This document shows positions 9,910 through 24,659 of a stretch of DNA of 62,000 nt, piece by piece. The translations under genes were made by a program, and so were the position numbers. Source of the DNA: Tubiluchus corallicola (taxonomy: Eukaryota > Priapulida > Priapulimorpha > Priapulimorphida > Tubiluchidae); assembly GCA_030141605.1 (NCBI GenBank), contig JAQGDQ010000285.1, positions 136,002 through 198,001 on the forward strand, written 5' to 3'. Position 1 is the stretch's first letter; every line of letters starts with the position of its first letter. The notes below the pieces were generated by a model that was not told where the DNA came from, did not search any database, and saw nothing but the letters and a program-made list of their open reading frames with translations.

Positions 9910-11140
9910 CAATCCTTCGAGAACTCGGATGTCGGAAAACAAACCTCTCCCGAGAACTGTTTTTTCTCATTTTTGAAAATCAAGAAGAAAATTGCTGCAA
10001 AATGTCGCAAATTGTGTGCACACTGTACAAATTATCAATGTCTTCTTAATAAAGTTTAACACTATAGGGCAACTAACGTCCAAAAAGACAGGAAATCTCA
10101 TTCAGAATTAAAATTTACGTTGTTTTCTATCCCACCAGCCCCGGATTAACCATTCAGTAAAACAAGTACGTGCTTAGGGTCCCAGTGAAACAGGGGCCCC
10201 GCACAGTTTTTTCAAATCGAATAATTACCCAATAGTAAAATGTACTGGAATATGTGTGGCGGTTTCTGTGTTTGTTTACAATATGACAGTAATCATGAGA
10301 CAGGATACAGGGAAGTTAACAAAAAATAATCAAATGATACAAAAGAAAATTTAACACATATAGTTTGCGGACTTTGTTCTCCTTGTGGCACCACATATTA
10401 TGTAATCAAATGTTTGTAGGTGAGAAACTCTTGGTTAGGTTGCAACCCTCTTGACAAGGTTTCAGCTAGGTGGTTTGGTGGAGCCCCGTACGTCCAGAGT
10501 AGTTTGGGGCGAAGCCGAGACCGCCAATGCATTTCCATCAATTAAGAACATTTGGAAGCATTTAGAGACGCCTGGAAAGCAGACCTTTTACACTTCGTTC
10601 AAAGGAAAAGTGTACTTTTTAAACTTTACTACGGTTTCCAACCACTACATTTTAGGTTTCAGAAATTCCTAACACCAACAAGCCAAAAACCTAGGAAGTT
10701 CTCAGTAAGTGGTGTGAAAGGCTTCTTGTCTTTCTTGCTGAAGCTTGACTGATATTAAAGTCACTTTAATGGCAATAAAGTTTCCTTGTGTGATTAATTA
10801 TTGTCCATTAGTTATAGGTTTACACATCAAAGAAAATCGTTAATGTAATTTTGTCCTTTTTTAAATACTTCAATTTCTCTTATTCTGCTAACATTTAAAG
10901 TATTTCTGAGGAAGAAGTAACATGTTGGACGTGAGAACGGGATAATACTTGTAGATGTGGGTGACACACGCTGTATGCGGGTGAATTGTTAGGCATGTTT
11001 GCAAAGTTTCTAAATTCTACAGAAATATACTCGCATTTGGGAATATAACGGAAACTATACGCTGAGATAGACAGCATGGTGTCTCATTTTTATGTTAACA
11101 CCACCTGAAACAAGCTTTACCGTCGCTTTGCGTAGATGAA
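9910..11140. other. Intergenic, no gene recognised
   Basis: Short ORFs only. 10138-10205 (CCCCGGATTAACC ... GGGGCCCC) looks like the end of a degraded DNA transposon, but I could not find a matching second end. Confidence 0.35.
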
Positions 11141-11141
11141 T

Positions 11142-11155
11142 GTTGCCATGGCAAC
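11142..11155. promoter_or_regulatory. Perfect palindromic X-box (RFX-type site)
   Basis: GTTGCCATGGCAAC is an exact fit to the RFX consensus GTNRCC-N2-GGYAAC with both half sites intact. RFX factors bind such sites in promoters of ciliary genes in animals. It lies in a locally CpG-richer patch (11120-11220). No adjacent gene was recognised on either strand, so its target is unknown. Confidence 0.5.
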
Positions 11156-11159
11156 CAGC

Positions 11160-12205
11160 GTGCGAAGGCTTCACCGGCTCTAAATGAAATTTGTCTTCGT
11201 CTAGCAGCGGTAGGAACTGGCGCCCAAGAGTCTGTATTGAAGCCTAATCATTTACAGCACAGCAGAGCTGCTCAGAATTTATATTGCGTTACCTAGGTTA
11301 CCTGTAAAGTTAATGCGGCATTTTGTGAATTGTCCAGCCACAGAAGAAGGTTCATTTTTCTTATTGTTCAATAGGAGTAATTAGGCCTATCACCATCTCG
11401 TTTATGTTAAAGCCTTAAACTTTTACTTTGTGGAGACCGACTGGTGTTTTCAGCAAATTTTTTTATAACTGCTGCGTCATCGACACAACTCAACGTAGCT
11501 TATACATAAGCAAAATCCTTGACATGCCTAGCTCTAATGATGTATTGGACAAGGAGCTGATTTCAATCCCAGAGCCATACAATATAATGTTATTTAGACT
11601 GAAATTAAGAATATCACTATTTTTGTCATCTGGTTTAACGCGTTTTGATAGTTAGGCAGCACCTAGCTGCGAATGTTCACTCAATTCGCATAAATACTTA
11701 CTGCCTCAACTTATCTGGTGCTTAGCCTTTTCCTTCCTGGTACGTAGGTTAAACAAGACATATTTATAAAATTTAAATGTGTGCATTTATAGCAAAGTTT
11801 TATTTAAGCAAAATTGTCTTATGACGGAATTAACACTGGATTTAACTTGAGAGATATCTTCCACTCAATTTAGTTCAAGTTCCTATTTTGTTTAGAAGAA
11901 TGTAAACTCTTATAGTTGTAGGCTCTTGAAGTAGTTAATTATAACCAATCATCAACCGTTAATGGCAATTTACCTGATAAGGTGATGAACACAATAAACA
12001 TATCTTGTAAGGGCGGGGGCAAGCTATAATTATTTATCACAGAGATTTAAATTTTTTATTTTATCTAATGATTAGTTATGTTATTATTTGTTGGTTGCGC
12101 TGTAAGTAAATTTAGGACTGATTACGCAGCAGCCAAATAACAAGAACCGTAATTTTTGCAAAGTATTGGAAATGCATTTTGTTCTCTATTAAATATTGTT
12201 AACTT
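11160..12205. other. Intergenic, nothing recognised
   Basis: AT-rich with unrecognised short ORFs, including a 75-codon frame at 11428-11655 that could be a small exon but lacks supporting splice or domain evidence. Confidence 0.4.
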
Positions 12206-12211
12206 CAACCA

Positions 12212-12350
12212 GATGGTACAGTGTAATGGATAACTCATCTGGTGTCCGACTGAGAGGTAGTGAGTTCGATACTGCGGCTGGGTCACACCAAAGAGTATAA
12301 AAATGGTACCTGCTGCGTGGTGTTATGTAGTTGAAGAATTGTTATTTACA
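12212..12350 (+). mobile_element. tRNA-derived SINE (Arg-tRNA-like head)
   Basis: The head reads like a degenerate arginine tRNA: an A-box region GTGTAATGGATAAC, an anticodon-arm TCTGGTGTCCGACTGAGAG and a B-box GAGTTCGATAC. It continues into a non-tRNA body (ACACCAAAGAGTATAAAAAT, then GGTACCTGCTGC) typical of metazoan SINEs. The acceptor stem does not pair, so it is not a functional tRNA. Confidence 0.7.
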
Positions 12351-12414
12351 GTAGGCAAAAAACCATTTCTGCTTGTATTAATTATTAATCCGAAAAGCCG
12401 ACTTTAAACAATGA

Positions 12415-12535
12415 TTGTCATTATTATTATCATTATTGTTATTATCAATATTATCATTATTATTATTATTATTATTATTGATATTAGCAACAAGAACAAC
12501 AATAATAACAATAATACTAATAATACTTATTAATC
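12415..12535. repeat. Compound ATT/ATC trinucleotide repeat
   Basis: An imperfect (ATT)n run with ATC, GTT and ATA variants. Confidence 0.9.
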
Positions 12536-12599
12536 TATTAATTCGCATTAAATTCGTTCGGGCTCCCATTTTCCTTTGCATGGATTAGAATTAGCCAAA

Positions 12600-14790
12600 G
12601 TTTAATATTGTCGCCAAGGTTATCATGAATCACGATCGTCAGTCAAACGCGTTGCCGTGTGCACGATCGCTGTTACAGCTCCTGTTTAGCCTTTATTCCA
12701 CATGTCTCACTGTAATATCTAATTACAACGGAAGCCCTGCTTGTACGAAATATACTGGCAATCACATGACTTATTGGCATTCATAAGTTTTTGTACTGCA
12801 GAAAGTAGACCATAGGATAACCGCACGTACATAACTGTTGTTAAAGAAGCTAGTGAAATTCCTTTGCCATTTTGCTATTATTTTTGTGAGGGAAATGACA
12901 TTGAAGAGATGAAATAAGCCAGAGAGAATTTAATGCACAAACAGTTTAAAAGTGGCAAAGTCATTGCAGCAATAGCCTCACATACTTCTAGAGCAAAGTT
13001 AAGGGAAATGAAATAACGACAAGTTAGTAAAATGCAGCGGCAGCAAATAATTTAGATGGTAATTCAAAACCAGCTGATACTGGAAGTGACTTTGTTAATG
13101 ACGATGATGCTTGTGGTTGTGCTGTTGTTGTTGCTGTTGTCTAGTAAAATCCACTGATAAAATTTTACCAGTAATATTAACGAGTTTGTGGTTCTTTTGA
13201 TAAAGTTTGCATTACTGTATTAAGTAGTATAAACTTTAGGAAAAGAACTGTTACAATAGCAATTGCAACCTGGCTCGACGTTAAACTAACTAACGATTAT
13301 TGGAATAGGGAAACGAGCTCAAAGGTCAATTATTAACAAATTCTGTTAAACATTTGATTCTGTTGCCTCTTGTTTGGCGCTCAACAGTGACGAATATCGC
13401 ACATCAGACATGACTCGTTAATGCTGTCAAATCGACTGTTTGTTTTGTTGTTCTGCTGCAGTGCAGTTGTGAAAGGGGGATATTACACAAAGTGGGCAAA
13501 GAATGTCATAACCCCCCTCCAATTTTCAGTTATGGGGTCTGGGGAGAACTATAAGCTTCACAGAGGGGTTTGTGACGGCGCTCAGCCGCGGACACATTTT
13601 CTTGCATTTAAGGTATTTTAGAGGCCCAAAATAAGACATAACTTAGGCTGCATTGGCTTTTACAAATGTTAAAAACTAATAGGCTTGCTTTCAATGAATT
13701 TCTTTAGAAAAGAGGATATAATAATACATGTGACCTGTACCATGATGCAAGCATGTACGTACCGTGCAATATGAGCCTAACAATCTGAAGCAAAGAGTGA
13801 TTTTGCAACCTAAGTGTGAAAGAAAGTTCGAAAGCTAGCCTTTCACAAGTAGGCCTATCCCCAATACTTTTTCTTTTGAAATAAGAACTATAACAAGAAG
13901 ATTCTGCACTGCCTCTGCCTCCTGTCACAACGCTACTGTTCTGCTGCCCACATGTACAAGACGTTCTCTTTTTTTACTCAACCAAGATGTAGGGTTTTGA
14001 GCCTATATTAGTAAATTTTGTTGTAAAAATGTAGTAGTTTGGTGATGTTGACTTTCATATGAGATGAGTGTGAAGCCTGAAAATGCCAAGATAAACCAAG
14101 CCTATCCTACATTTTGATTTTGTTTGTTATTGGCCAATGAAAGGTCTTGGTATTCCTATGCAGTCTATGACCTGTGCATGAACTGATGCATTAAAATTTT
14201 ATAATGTTCAATTTTCGCTTAAATTCTTGTAGAACAAAACTGTCTTGAGATATGCAATTTTTTTTGAAAACTATCTGTATTTTCCATAAAACCAGGAAAT
14301 AACAGATTTAGAAGGTTGCATATCTTTAAAACAGATAGAGGTTTACAAGATAAACAAAATAAGATAGAGGACCTATGTTCGGCAAGAAAAACTATAATAA
14401 TCAATTTATCATAGTGTTAAAATCGTTCATTGAATTAAAAGAACCTAAACGTCCTTATGATATTTTAATTATTAAAACTTTTTTATTTTCCCCAATTTGC
14501 AGAAATATACAGTTAACAGTTTTAGTCATACCCATCAACAGTTAATACAAAATTCCAACATATCGCAATTAGACAAAAATAATTTACAGATTATGAGAAC
14601 ATTAACAACACGTAAGGTTTGGAACTCTCTATATCCACTGTTAAAAAGAATCATAGCATTAAGCTATTTCTGTATCGCAAAATTAGTGAAAGTGTTTCGC
14701 AGTTAAACATATAACAGTTTACGCGATGCAACATTATTAAAGAAACTAACTATCTTTATGGTTTTCTGTATAAAGACGATTATTTCAACA
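12600..14790. other. Intergenic, no gene recognised
   Basis: Short ORFs only. A 66-codon frame at 13421-13621 begins with a hydrophobic, signal-like stretch (MLSNRLFVLLFCCSAVVKGG), but nothing downstream looks like a secreted domain and I would not call it. Confidence 0.4.
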
Positions 14791-14794
14791 TAAA

Positions 14795-14992
14795 TTAATT
14801 AATTTCAGCATTGCAAATGTCCTGCAAAGGTTCTTTCATAACATCTGTAAATGCGCAGATTACCTTTGGATTTCTGTCTATGAATGTGGATTCTTTGTTA
14901 TTGGCTTGCAATTTAGTCACTAAATAAGTTCTTCTTTCGGCATTAATCAGTTCACAATCGAAAAGAATATGCCCTGTAGGCCTTAACAGCAC
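14795..14992 (-). pseudogene. LINE ORF2 C-terminal fragment (antisense)
   Basis: The minus-strand frame carries GHILFDCELINAERR, the HILF-x-C-x(n)-ER pattern found near the C-terminus of many LINE ORF2 proteins after the reverse transcriptase. Only about 65 codons are open and there is no neighbouring reverse-transcriptase domain, so it is a 5'-truncated or decayed copy. Confidence 0.55.
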
Positions 14993-15266
14993 TGAGTACT
15001 CGCAAGATACTCACATACTCATAAGATTGTAGTTTCTACTACTGAGTCACATAAAAGTAAATGTATAATAAGATGATTAATTTATTCTATAGATATCTAG
15101 ATACCGGTTACGTTCAGAGTCAGGTCGCCCCTATGTCTCACCCTATGTCTCAATAAGGATAGTTGAACAACCTTTGTTTGGATTTTCGTTGCTTTCTATT
15201 GAAAAATTCCAGCTTGGTCCGGGCTCTCGCATTACATTTATTTCGCATCTTGGATCCTCGTACGCA

Positions 15267-15585
15267 GTATATAATAGGTATATACCTATTAGCGATGGCT
15301 GATATATATCTATTAGCAATGACTGGTATATATTTATTAGCGATGACTGGTATATATCTACTTGCGATGACTGGTATAATATCTATTAGCGATGGCTGAT
15401 ATATATCTATTAGCAATGACTGGTATATATTTATTAGCGATGACTGGTATATATCTATTAACGATGACTGGTATAATATCTATTAGCAATGACTGGTATA
15501 TATTTATTAGCGATGACTGGTATACATCTATTAGCGATGACTGGTATATATCTATTAGCGATGACTGGTATATATCTATTAGCAT
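15267..15585 (+). repeat. 24-bp minisatellite with 97-bp higher-order period
   Basis: About thirteen tandem units of a 24-25 bp monomer of the form GCGATGACTGG-TATATATCTATTA. Four monomers (24+24+24+25 bp) form a 97-bp block starting at 15292. The block repeats at 15389 with only a couple of differences, and a third, less faithful block starts at 15486. Open frames here on both strands reflect only the multiple-of-three unit. Confidence 0.95.
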
Positions 15586-15589
15586 CGCA

Positions 15590-17657
<2,068 letters not shown>

Positions 17658-17659
17658 AA

Positions 17660-18330
17660 TCTTTACTGATACGGCGAATAGGCCATACAAAAAACCCTCT
17701 AAGACAAACAACGAGAAAAACAGTACGGTACCTGTAATAGTGCGTCTACTGTGTAACCAATAAAAAATTTCAGTTGCAATTATAACTCAGTACAAGTTTA
17801 AAGTCAAATAATGCACATCTGCACATGGAGATGATCTTACTACAATTATTGTTAAAGATTTTTTTAAATTGGTGAAGCCGAATTATTGATTTTTTTTCTT
17901 TTCTGGTCTGTTTTAGTGCCCTCGCACGCAGCATGGATTTCAGTTTGTACAATACCATAAGTGCAAAATCTTTGCTTTTATGGGGTTCTTGACAAGCCGC
18001 CAGTTTCAGTTCCCTACCTTGTAAGTCATCTTGCAGGTAAAATCTTTGAATTTATGTTTGGTATCATTCATCTACCTGCAGTGTACATTAGACTGTAAAT
18101 TAACAAATTTGAAATGTTTAACTAATGACATGAATGATTAATCCAATAAATTTTATCGTTGATACCTGAAAAAAGCCATGTAGAAAAGCAACTATTATCC
18201 TAATAGAATACTATCCAAATTCTATTATTAGTAATGATGTTGCCGAGAAATGAAACAAGTTCAACTGTATGTGAAATCATCATTCTCATTAAGATGAGGT
18301 GTCCACCTAATGGTTACACCATTGTCGGTA
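17660..18330. other. Intergenic, nothing recognised
   Basis: AT-rich, with short ORFs only. Confidence 0.45.
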
Positions 18331-18335
18331 AGGAC

Positions 18336-18461
18336 TTGGGAAGGACTTTACAATTCCCCACACAATTTAGATAGCCTAACACTATGTCTAACCCTGACCC
18401 TAATCCTAATCCGTTTCACGAAATAATTTCTTGTGTTTGGGGATTTGTAAACTTTAGCCAA
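18336..18461. mobile_element. Short inverted-repeat element with telomere-like core, copy A
   Basis: The left end contains ACTTTACAATTCCCCACACA. The right end, reverse-complemented, reads TTGGCTAAAGTTTACAAATC then CCCAAACACA, an imperfect ~28-bp terminal inverted repeat. Between them lie degenerate CCCTAA units (CTAACCCTGACCCTAATCCT). The same architecture recurs at 57233-57428. Non-autonomous, with no ORF. Confidence 0.7.
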
Positions 18462-18549
18462 GACTTGAATAACATGTGAATATATTTCATTGATTGAACA
18501 GTTCCAGATAAGAACAAGAACAAAGTCAGTCAGTTGCTGAAGCCAATTT

Positions 18550-18579
18550 GCCATACACGCTGAATTCAGCATGTATGGC
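18550..18579. repeat. 30-bp palindrome with one mismatch
   Basis: GCCATACACGCTGAA is followed directly by TTCAGCATGTATGGC, its reverse complement except for one base. The centre is GAATTC with no loop. It begins a 124-codon + strand open frame (18548-18922) that I cannot assign. Confidence 0.85.
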
Positions 18580-21500
18580 CACTGGCAGTATCATTGTCGT
18601 GGTACAGTCTCTCCCTTTCTTGCTGTTGTGGAAGAAGCGCACCGACCGGCTGGTTGGAATCAGACGAGATAGCGCAATCCTTCGAAACGGAGGCACACAG
18701 TTTTGGCTAAACATTATAACAATACAGCTGCAAAAACACTTATACAAAGTATTCCGTTTGAAATTAATCCAAAACTGCAGGGAAACCCCACGGATTACAA
18801 TATCCAACAGTTTCCCTTCACGTTTTCTCGCAGCACTTTTGTATTTAATTTTTACAGGCTGTTGTCTTTCGCAACGTCACAATAAACGTATCATCTGTAT
18901 CTGCAAAGGTATCGATAGTTAATTAAAAGATTTTTGTATGCGGTTGCGTGTTTACCAAATAGTCTTTGAGGAACAGCTCGCCTTTTCATCATGGTTCACA
19001 TGTTCTTATTCAAGGTACAGCATGATAGAGACTAAACATCACTGGAAGCAAAGAAGGGCGGGCAAAGACATCGGTACGCCAGTTTAGTCTTTCTGGTAAC
19101 ACTTTTGTTGAACATTATCATTTCGACAAAAGGTTAATGTGGCAAAAACTTTTACATACTGTGAGTAGTGCCTTTTTGATTGATACCCATTTTCCCTTTC
19201 AAACTACCGATTTTCCAAAAGCTGGTCGATGGGCTTCTCTCAAATTCTATCCAACAGCAATCGCTGCTCCCACCAAAGCTACTTTATTGTAAAACCTCAT
19301 TTCGAGCTTCAGTAGCTACTTAGATCAACCCTCTCAAAATGCAAATGCATGCCTAATAAACCTCTATTTTTCAAACGATCACGAAAGTTTATCGAGAGAT
19401 GAAATTGTGCTATTAATGATTCCAATGGATTAAACATTAGAGAATGGAGAAGAGTTAAATCAAGATGACAATAAACCTATATAGATAGATATCGTCTTTA
19501 TTTACCACATATTTACAAGTTATGTATGATACAAGAATCAGAGATAACATGGCAGTTATTTTCTAAAGAAAAATACTGACGATGGCAATAGCATTATAAA
19601 TTAAATAACTACCTAAATGTTTACATGTCTGATTCTCTGAATTATCATAAAATATTGTAAAACATTGTAATATTGAAGAAGTTCGGGCAAATTTAGTAAT
19701 ATGATCTCTGGCTGGTAATGATTTTGGAGCTACTACAATGGACCAAGGCACCAAGCCAAGGTACAAACATTCTACATTGCAACCTAACATTATAAAAAAG
19801 CAGTCATTTTGTCTCGAAATAAGAACAAAATGGCTGCTATCATTTAGCTAAACTGGTTACCCTTTACCTTGAGTAACAAAACACACATATATAGTATAAT
19901 GGCTGCCAATGACAATAATTTCTGACAACTTCCACACGCGTTTAATACATGTGTTTCCACGTAGTTTATTTATAGATACATTAATATGATGCCTAATTAT
20001 TTGATAAAAAATATAGGCTTATCACATAACAGTCACTGTTATACAATCTCAATTTCTCGTTTTTAAGCCCACAATGTTTTTTAGTTTTAGCATTTTTAAA
20101 GATACGACAGGGCCAGATCGTTGCATTCTTCATTACCTTTTTGCTTTTCTGTTACAGTTAGACGGTTTCAGTTTTTCTGCTCCGAAAATCTGGAAGTGGT
20201 CCGTTGTTTTGGCATGCTGGTAACGTGTATTCTCAAGCAATAATAAGCGCTGTACTATTAACTTGGGAATACTCAAGACGGGCACGCCTTTTAATAGGTC
20301 TCTCCGCTTGAAGAAACATCGGAAAACATTTTCAAGACAAAACTGATTAACATACTGATGGCTTCATGAAATACAATCTTCTTCGTTATGTTTTCATGGT
20401 GAGTAAAAGTCTCTTTTAGTGCTTCCATTTTGTTCTTCTATTGTATGAACAAACTTGCACGGTTCCAAAAGTCCATAGCTCATCTGGTGCCAAGTCATAT
20501 CCTAGACATGCTCGTTAGGTATCCTTTTACGCGATAGATTGTTGATTGCATCGTTGTTATGTCATTTTGTTAGTTTGGTGATCGCATTGTTTGTGCTAAT
20601 TTTGTTCATGAACATATTCAGTAAATTTCATAGACCTTTTAGTTTTATTGAACCGTCATGGTGTGAACATTCAAGTTTACTTAGATAATGGAGTAAACGG
20701 ATGATCTTCAGTTGGATGGAGATCTTCAGTTGGATGGAGATCTTTCCCTTCGTCAACATTTTTATAATTCCATAAAATTACCTTTGCCAATTGGTAAATG
20801 AAATCAACAGTCTTTAAATGAGTTATCCTGTACTTACTAGTGTTGTGTAAAATGTAATAAAAAAGCACTTCACAGCACCACTAGTATGAGTGTACTTAAG
20901 TTTCAGGCTTTTAAAACAGTTGTCATTTTGCTTTCATTCTTTCATTTGGTTTAAACTATATTTAGCAACTGTAGTACCACAATGATTAGAATGGATACAC
21001 ACATGATCATTAACAATTATGAAACAGCATTAAATGATCAGCTAACAGGCTTTTATGCAAACCCATATAAAAGCCTCTCACGTGAAGGCAGTCATGACAA
21101 GTCATAAGTCATAAGAAGTACAATAGCTTGGTGAGACTATATATATATATATATATGAACATTACATAACATTAAAATGTTTATTAATAATATAATATAA
21201 TGTTTATTATAAACATTATATTATGTACATTATATAATTTTTTTGATGAAACTAAAATTGTAACAACCAGTAACAAAAAGAAAAACATTTGCAAAGGAGA
21301 AAGAATGGTGAGGATTAGTTAGGGGAGGATGATACAATGATATGATAGATGAAACGATGAAGTGGATGATTAATGATACTCAGATTATCGACGTACAGGA
21401 GAAAGATCGCATTGATTTTCGTATATTAGCGAGAAGAAAATGATCAAAATTCATATTGTTAGTTGGTTGTAATGCTTTAAATGAAGTTTATAGGGATTTG

Positions 21501-23550
21501 TTAAGGTTACATTTGTTAAATTTACATCTTGCAATTCGTACCATTCGTACAATTCGTACCTAAAACAGTTTATCGAGTAAAGGCTTAAGTAAAAGAGCAG
21601 GTGTATGCTACTGTGAATCCATTTCAATTTGTTCATAGGGTTATAATTTATGCATTTTATGATATTTTTTATTAAATCTCCCCAAACAAGCCAGCAGCCA
21701 CTCGGAGATAGAGCAGAGCAAATGAAAATATGAAGACAATTTCGGAAAAAGAGATTCTTTATTTTATTTAAAACGTAACCTCATCAGTACAAGTAATGCA
21801 TGATATCAAAATGTACACGTAACTCAAGTAAACTTGAAGTGGGCGAGGCTGTTGTTAACCGAGAAACATTTTCAGGTACTGATAATTCCACGGGTAAAAG
21901 GCGCTAGCAAAATAATGTATTTGTGAGCATGCAACTGTACTACATCTAGGAATCTCCAGAGTAAAATTATTAAACATTCAACATTTAACATTTAACATTT
22001 TATTACATAGTACTAAAATATATACAATAGAAAATAAAAGAAGACATACAAACAAAACATCAATTTTGAAATATAGCGACACTACAAGCAAACAATTGTT
22101 GATAAAACAAATATGATTAAAGTCATTCCTGTTATTAATTATTTTGGTCATTTAAATGAAGAGTTTAATGATGATGCCCTGCCCGGGCGCATTTTTTATG
22201 GAAAGCAGTAATATCAGTACTATGACCAAACTGTCAGTATTAGGAACCAATGTCGTGAAGTCCTGAGTTTGCATCCTCCATTAAAATAGCAATGAATGTT
22301 GCTTAGTGTAACAACATGCAGAGCAACCAAAACTCGGGCTTCCTTTAAATATAATAATAACATGCAAATTCTGCAATAACGAATGATTTCTCATCCATTT
22401 TCTTCTTCGCTGAAATCGAACAAAGGCGCAGTTTCTAATTCCCAACCGAAGATGATGAGAAGCCACATCGTGTTATAGCTTTAGCCTGTTAGGCACGAAC
22501 TAGTTGATACACGGTAACAGCCACTACGCTGAAACGCTACGCAACGCGCAGGGCCGAACACGCATGCATGGAATCCATGGCTTCAATAGAAATCTGTAAC
22601 ATACGTTCCATATGTGACAAATTTTAGTTACATTCATGAGTATTTCTATACCTTAAACTCATCGAAAAACCAATCTGCTACCCGGATTCGCATTATTCCC
22701 GACACTTTTTGTTTCGCTTGGCTTAATTCTGTCATTTCATTAATGAATTACGAGAAATTCGTGTTACACAAAGAACAAATTGTACAGAATAATGTACTCG
22801 AGCAGGGAAAAATATCAACTAAATGAAAAAAAAACTGACATGCACCAAGCAAATGAGATTATACCGTACCTATGATTTCTTGGTATTGACAGTTCTAAGC
22901 TGGGGAAACGCCTTTTGTCTTTCCATTCTTTCTGTCCTTTGGTTTTAAATATGTCTGTTCTACTCTATTCGCCTGCAAAAGTAACGTACCAAAATAACGA
23001 AATAAGTTAGTCACTTTCACTGCCAAATATTCGCTTTAACGCAAAATTTGTCACAATTTTTGTATCGTGCAATATATGCTAGCATTCTCTCAATGGAAGA
23101 TAGCAGATAGCACCTACAATCTGCTGAGGTAGCATGAAGCCAGAAAGGGAAGGAGAGACAGAGAGAGGGAGAGAGAGAAAGAGAATGCGCGAGCGCAGGT
23201 AGAGAGGTGAGCTGCTCAAGAAAAACGGTTATACTGAATCTGACCTGAATGATAATGACGAGCATGGCTTCATTGGCTTCTTACAGCAGGAGACAATTAC
23301 GTCACACAAGCACTGTAGAACAGCTGCGTGTCATTCCTTTGTTTCTATAATGCTGTTTGGCGTATTGGGCCGAGAAACATTATTAAGTACGTTTTCGCGC
23401 TGCAGATTTGCTTAAATCCTAGAGCTTTGTTAAATCGTGGAAATCCTATAACTTACATTATTAATGTACTGAATGTACGGATTACATTTTTTCATGTTAC
23501 AAATAATTAATTAATTATGATGCAAAACTGAAAAGACAAGAATGTAAGAA
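18580..23550. other. Intergenic, no gene recognised
   Basis: Contains a tandem duplication of an 18-bp word at 20703-20740, a (TA)n run at 21139-21157, a 15-bp-stem AT hairpin at 21192-21224, and a CATTTAA tail-like repeat at 21977-22000 of the sort seen at LINE 3' ends. There is also a CpG-denser patch near 22500-22570 and a GAGAG tract at 23150-23185. No ORF here resembles a known protein. Confidence 0.45.
21192..21224. repeat. AT-rich hairpin, 15-bp perfect stem
   Basis: ATAATATAATGTTTA, a 3-base TTA loop, then the exact reverse complement. Confidence 0.85.
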
Positions 23551-23553
23551 AAT

Positions 23554-23630
23554 GGGAATAGCTTTGAACCAGGGACCTTCTGTTTATGTTGCAGATAACT
23601 TATTACTACTAAGCCATCGTACTCCCCTGT
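23554..23630 (-). mobile_element. tRNA-derived SINE or tRNA pseudogene
   Basis: On the minus strand an A-box-like TGGCTTAGTAGTAATAAG is followed after about 35 bases by a B-box CTGGTTCAAAG. The T-stem does not pair well and there is no proper acceptor stem, so it is not a working tRNA. Spacing and sequence resemble the element at 46950-47020. Confidence 0.5.
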
Positions 23631-24278
23631 GTTCAAGACTCTCCAAAGTATTTCCAATGTTAGATCGTTCACACTACAGTGATTTTAACTGATTTAATCA
23701 TTTTTTATTTCGATTAACTTTGAGCCTGAAATTTTCGTGGGTGATTAATTAATTATTATAATCGCCAGCACCATTAGATACCAGCTGTGATTAGTGTATC
23801 CATTGAATTTCTGAGCAGCGATTTTTGTCGCTCAATCGAATGAATGTAACTCTTTTTCAGGTTACAGACTGGCGTACAATCATGATTTGAATAGTTAACA
23901 GTATTTCATTTGTTAAACTATGGTTGGACTGTCAATTATACTGCTCATTCCATTTTTAAATAACAAAAACAAGAACAATTATACTACATAACTGTTTTGT
24001 TTTTTATTTTCAGTACAGCTTCGTGCTTACAGCAAAACTCGTTCAAACGTGTGCGTGGACAGTCAGTATTTACTGCTATTATAAATGAGTGTATGAACTG
24101 AACTGAAATGTTAGCAGTCAGGTTTGAAGTTTCATGGCTAAATTGCCTCACCACTACATCTATATTACAGTTGTTTCTCCTAAAACTAAATAGAAATCTT
24201 TTAATCCTATAAACTGCAGCGCAATGTAACCTTGAACACACACAGTTGCGTTGCATTAACTGCAAACTTAAAGGACGA

Positions 24279-24624
24279 CATCAGTGGTTTTTTTACATGC
24301 AGCTCAGAAAAGTCGCCTTCAAATTTTGTATCGTGTATAAACATAATTTAACGGTGCGCAGATTTTATCTTTCGAGTATTATGTAAAGCTTCAAAATTTA
24401 CGATCCCCGTCAACCTACTATAGGTTTGCCTTCCTAATGTTTGGTATTCTATTAAGAAATTTGAGCAAGGTCGGTTGGTGCATTTTATAGTAAAATAGGC
24501 GAAAAACCCACACTTCTATTTATAGTAAAATAGCAAAAACCTACACTTCCTAAAACAAAATAATTTACACTTCCTTTTTTAATAAATTTAACGATAACCG
24601 TTTTTCTACTTGAAACCACTGATG
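24279..24624. mobile_element. Candidate foldback/MITE, 12-bp terminal inverted repeats
   Basis: CATCAGTGGTTT at 24279-24290 and its exact reverse complement at 24613-24624 bound 346 bp without coding capacity. Inside is a ~31-bp tandem duplication built on TTTATAGTAAAATAG. I see no convincing target duplication, so the boundaries may lie slightly further out. Confidence 0.45.
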
Positions 24625-24645
24625 CAAGGTAACATCGCGTGCCTC

Positions 24646-24653
24646 TGACGTCA
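24646..24653. promoter_or_regulatory. Palindromic CRE-like TGACGTCA
   Basis: A full CRE palindrome 22 bp beyond the foldback element, in a CG-richer patch. No transcript or gene start is evident nearby. Confidence 0.25.
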
Positions 24654-24659
24654 TCACCC

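Noticed and set aside
15267-15585. Possible CRISPR-like regular array
   Set aside because: Contiguous 24-bp tandem units with no unique spacers, in an animal genome.
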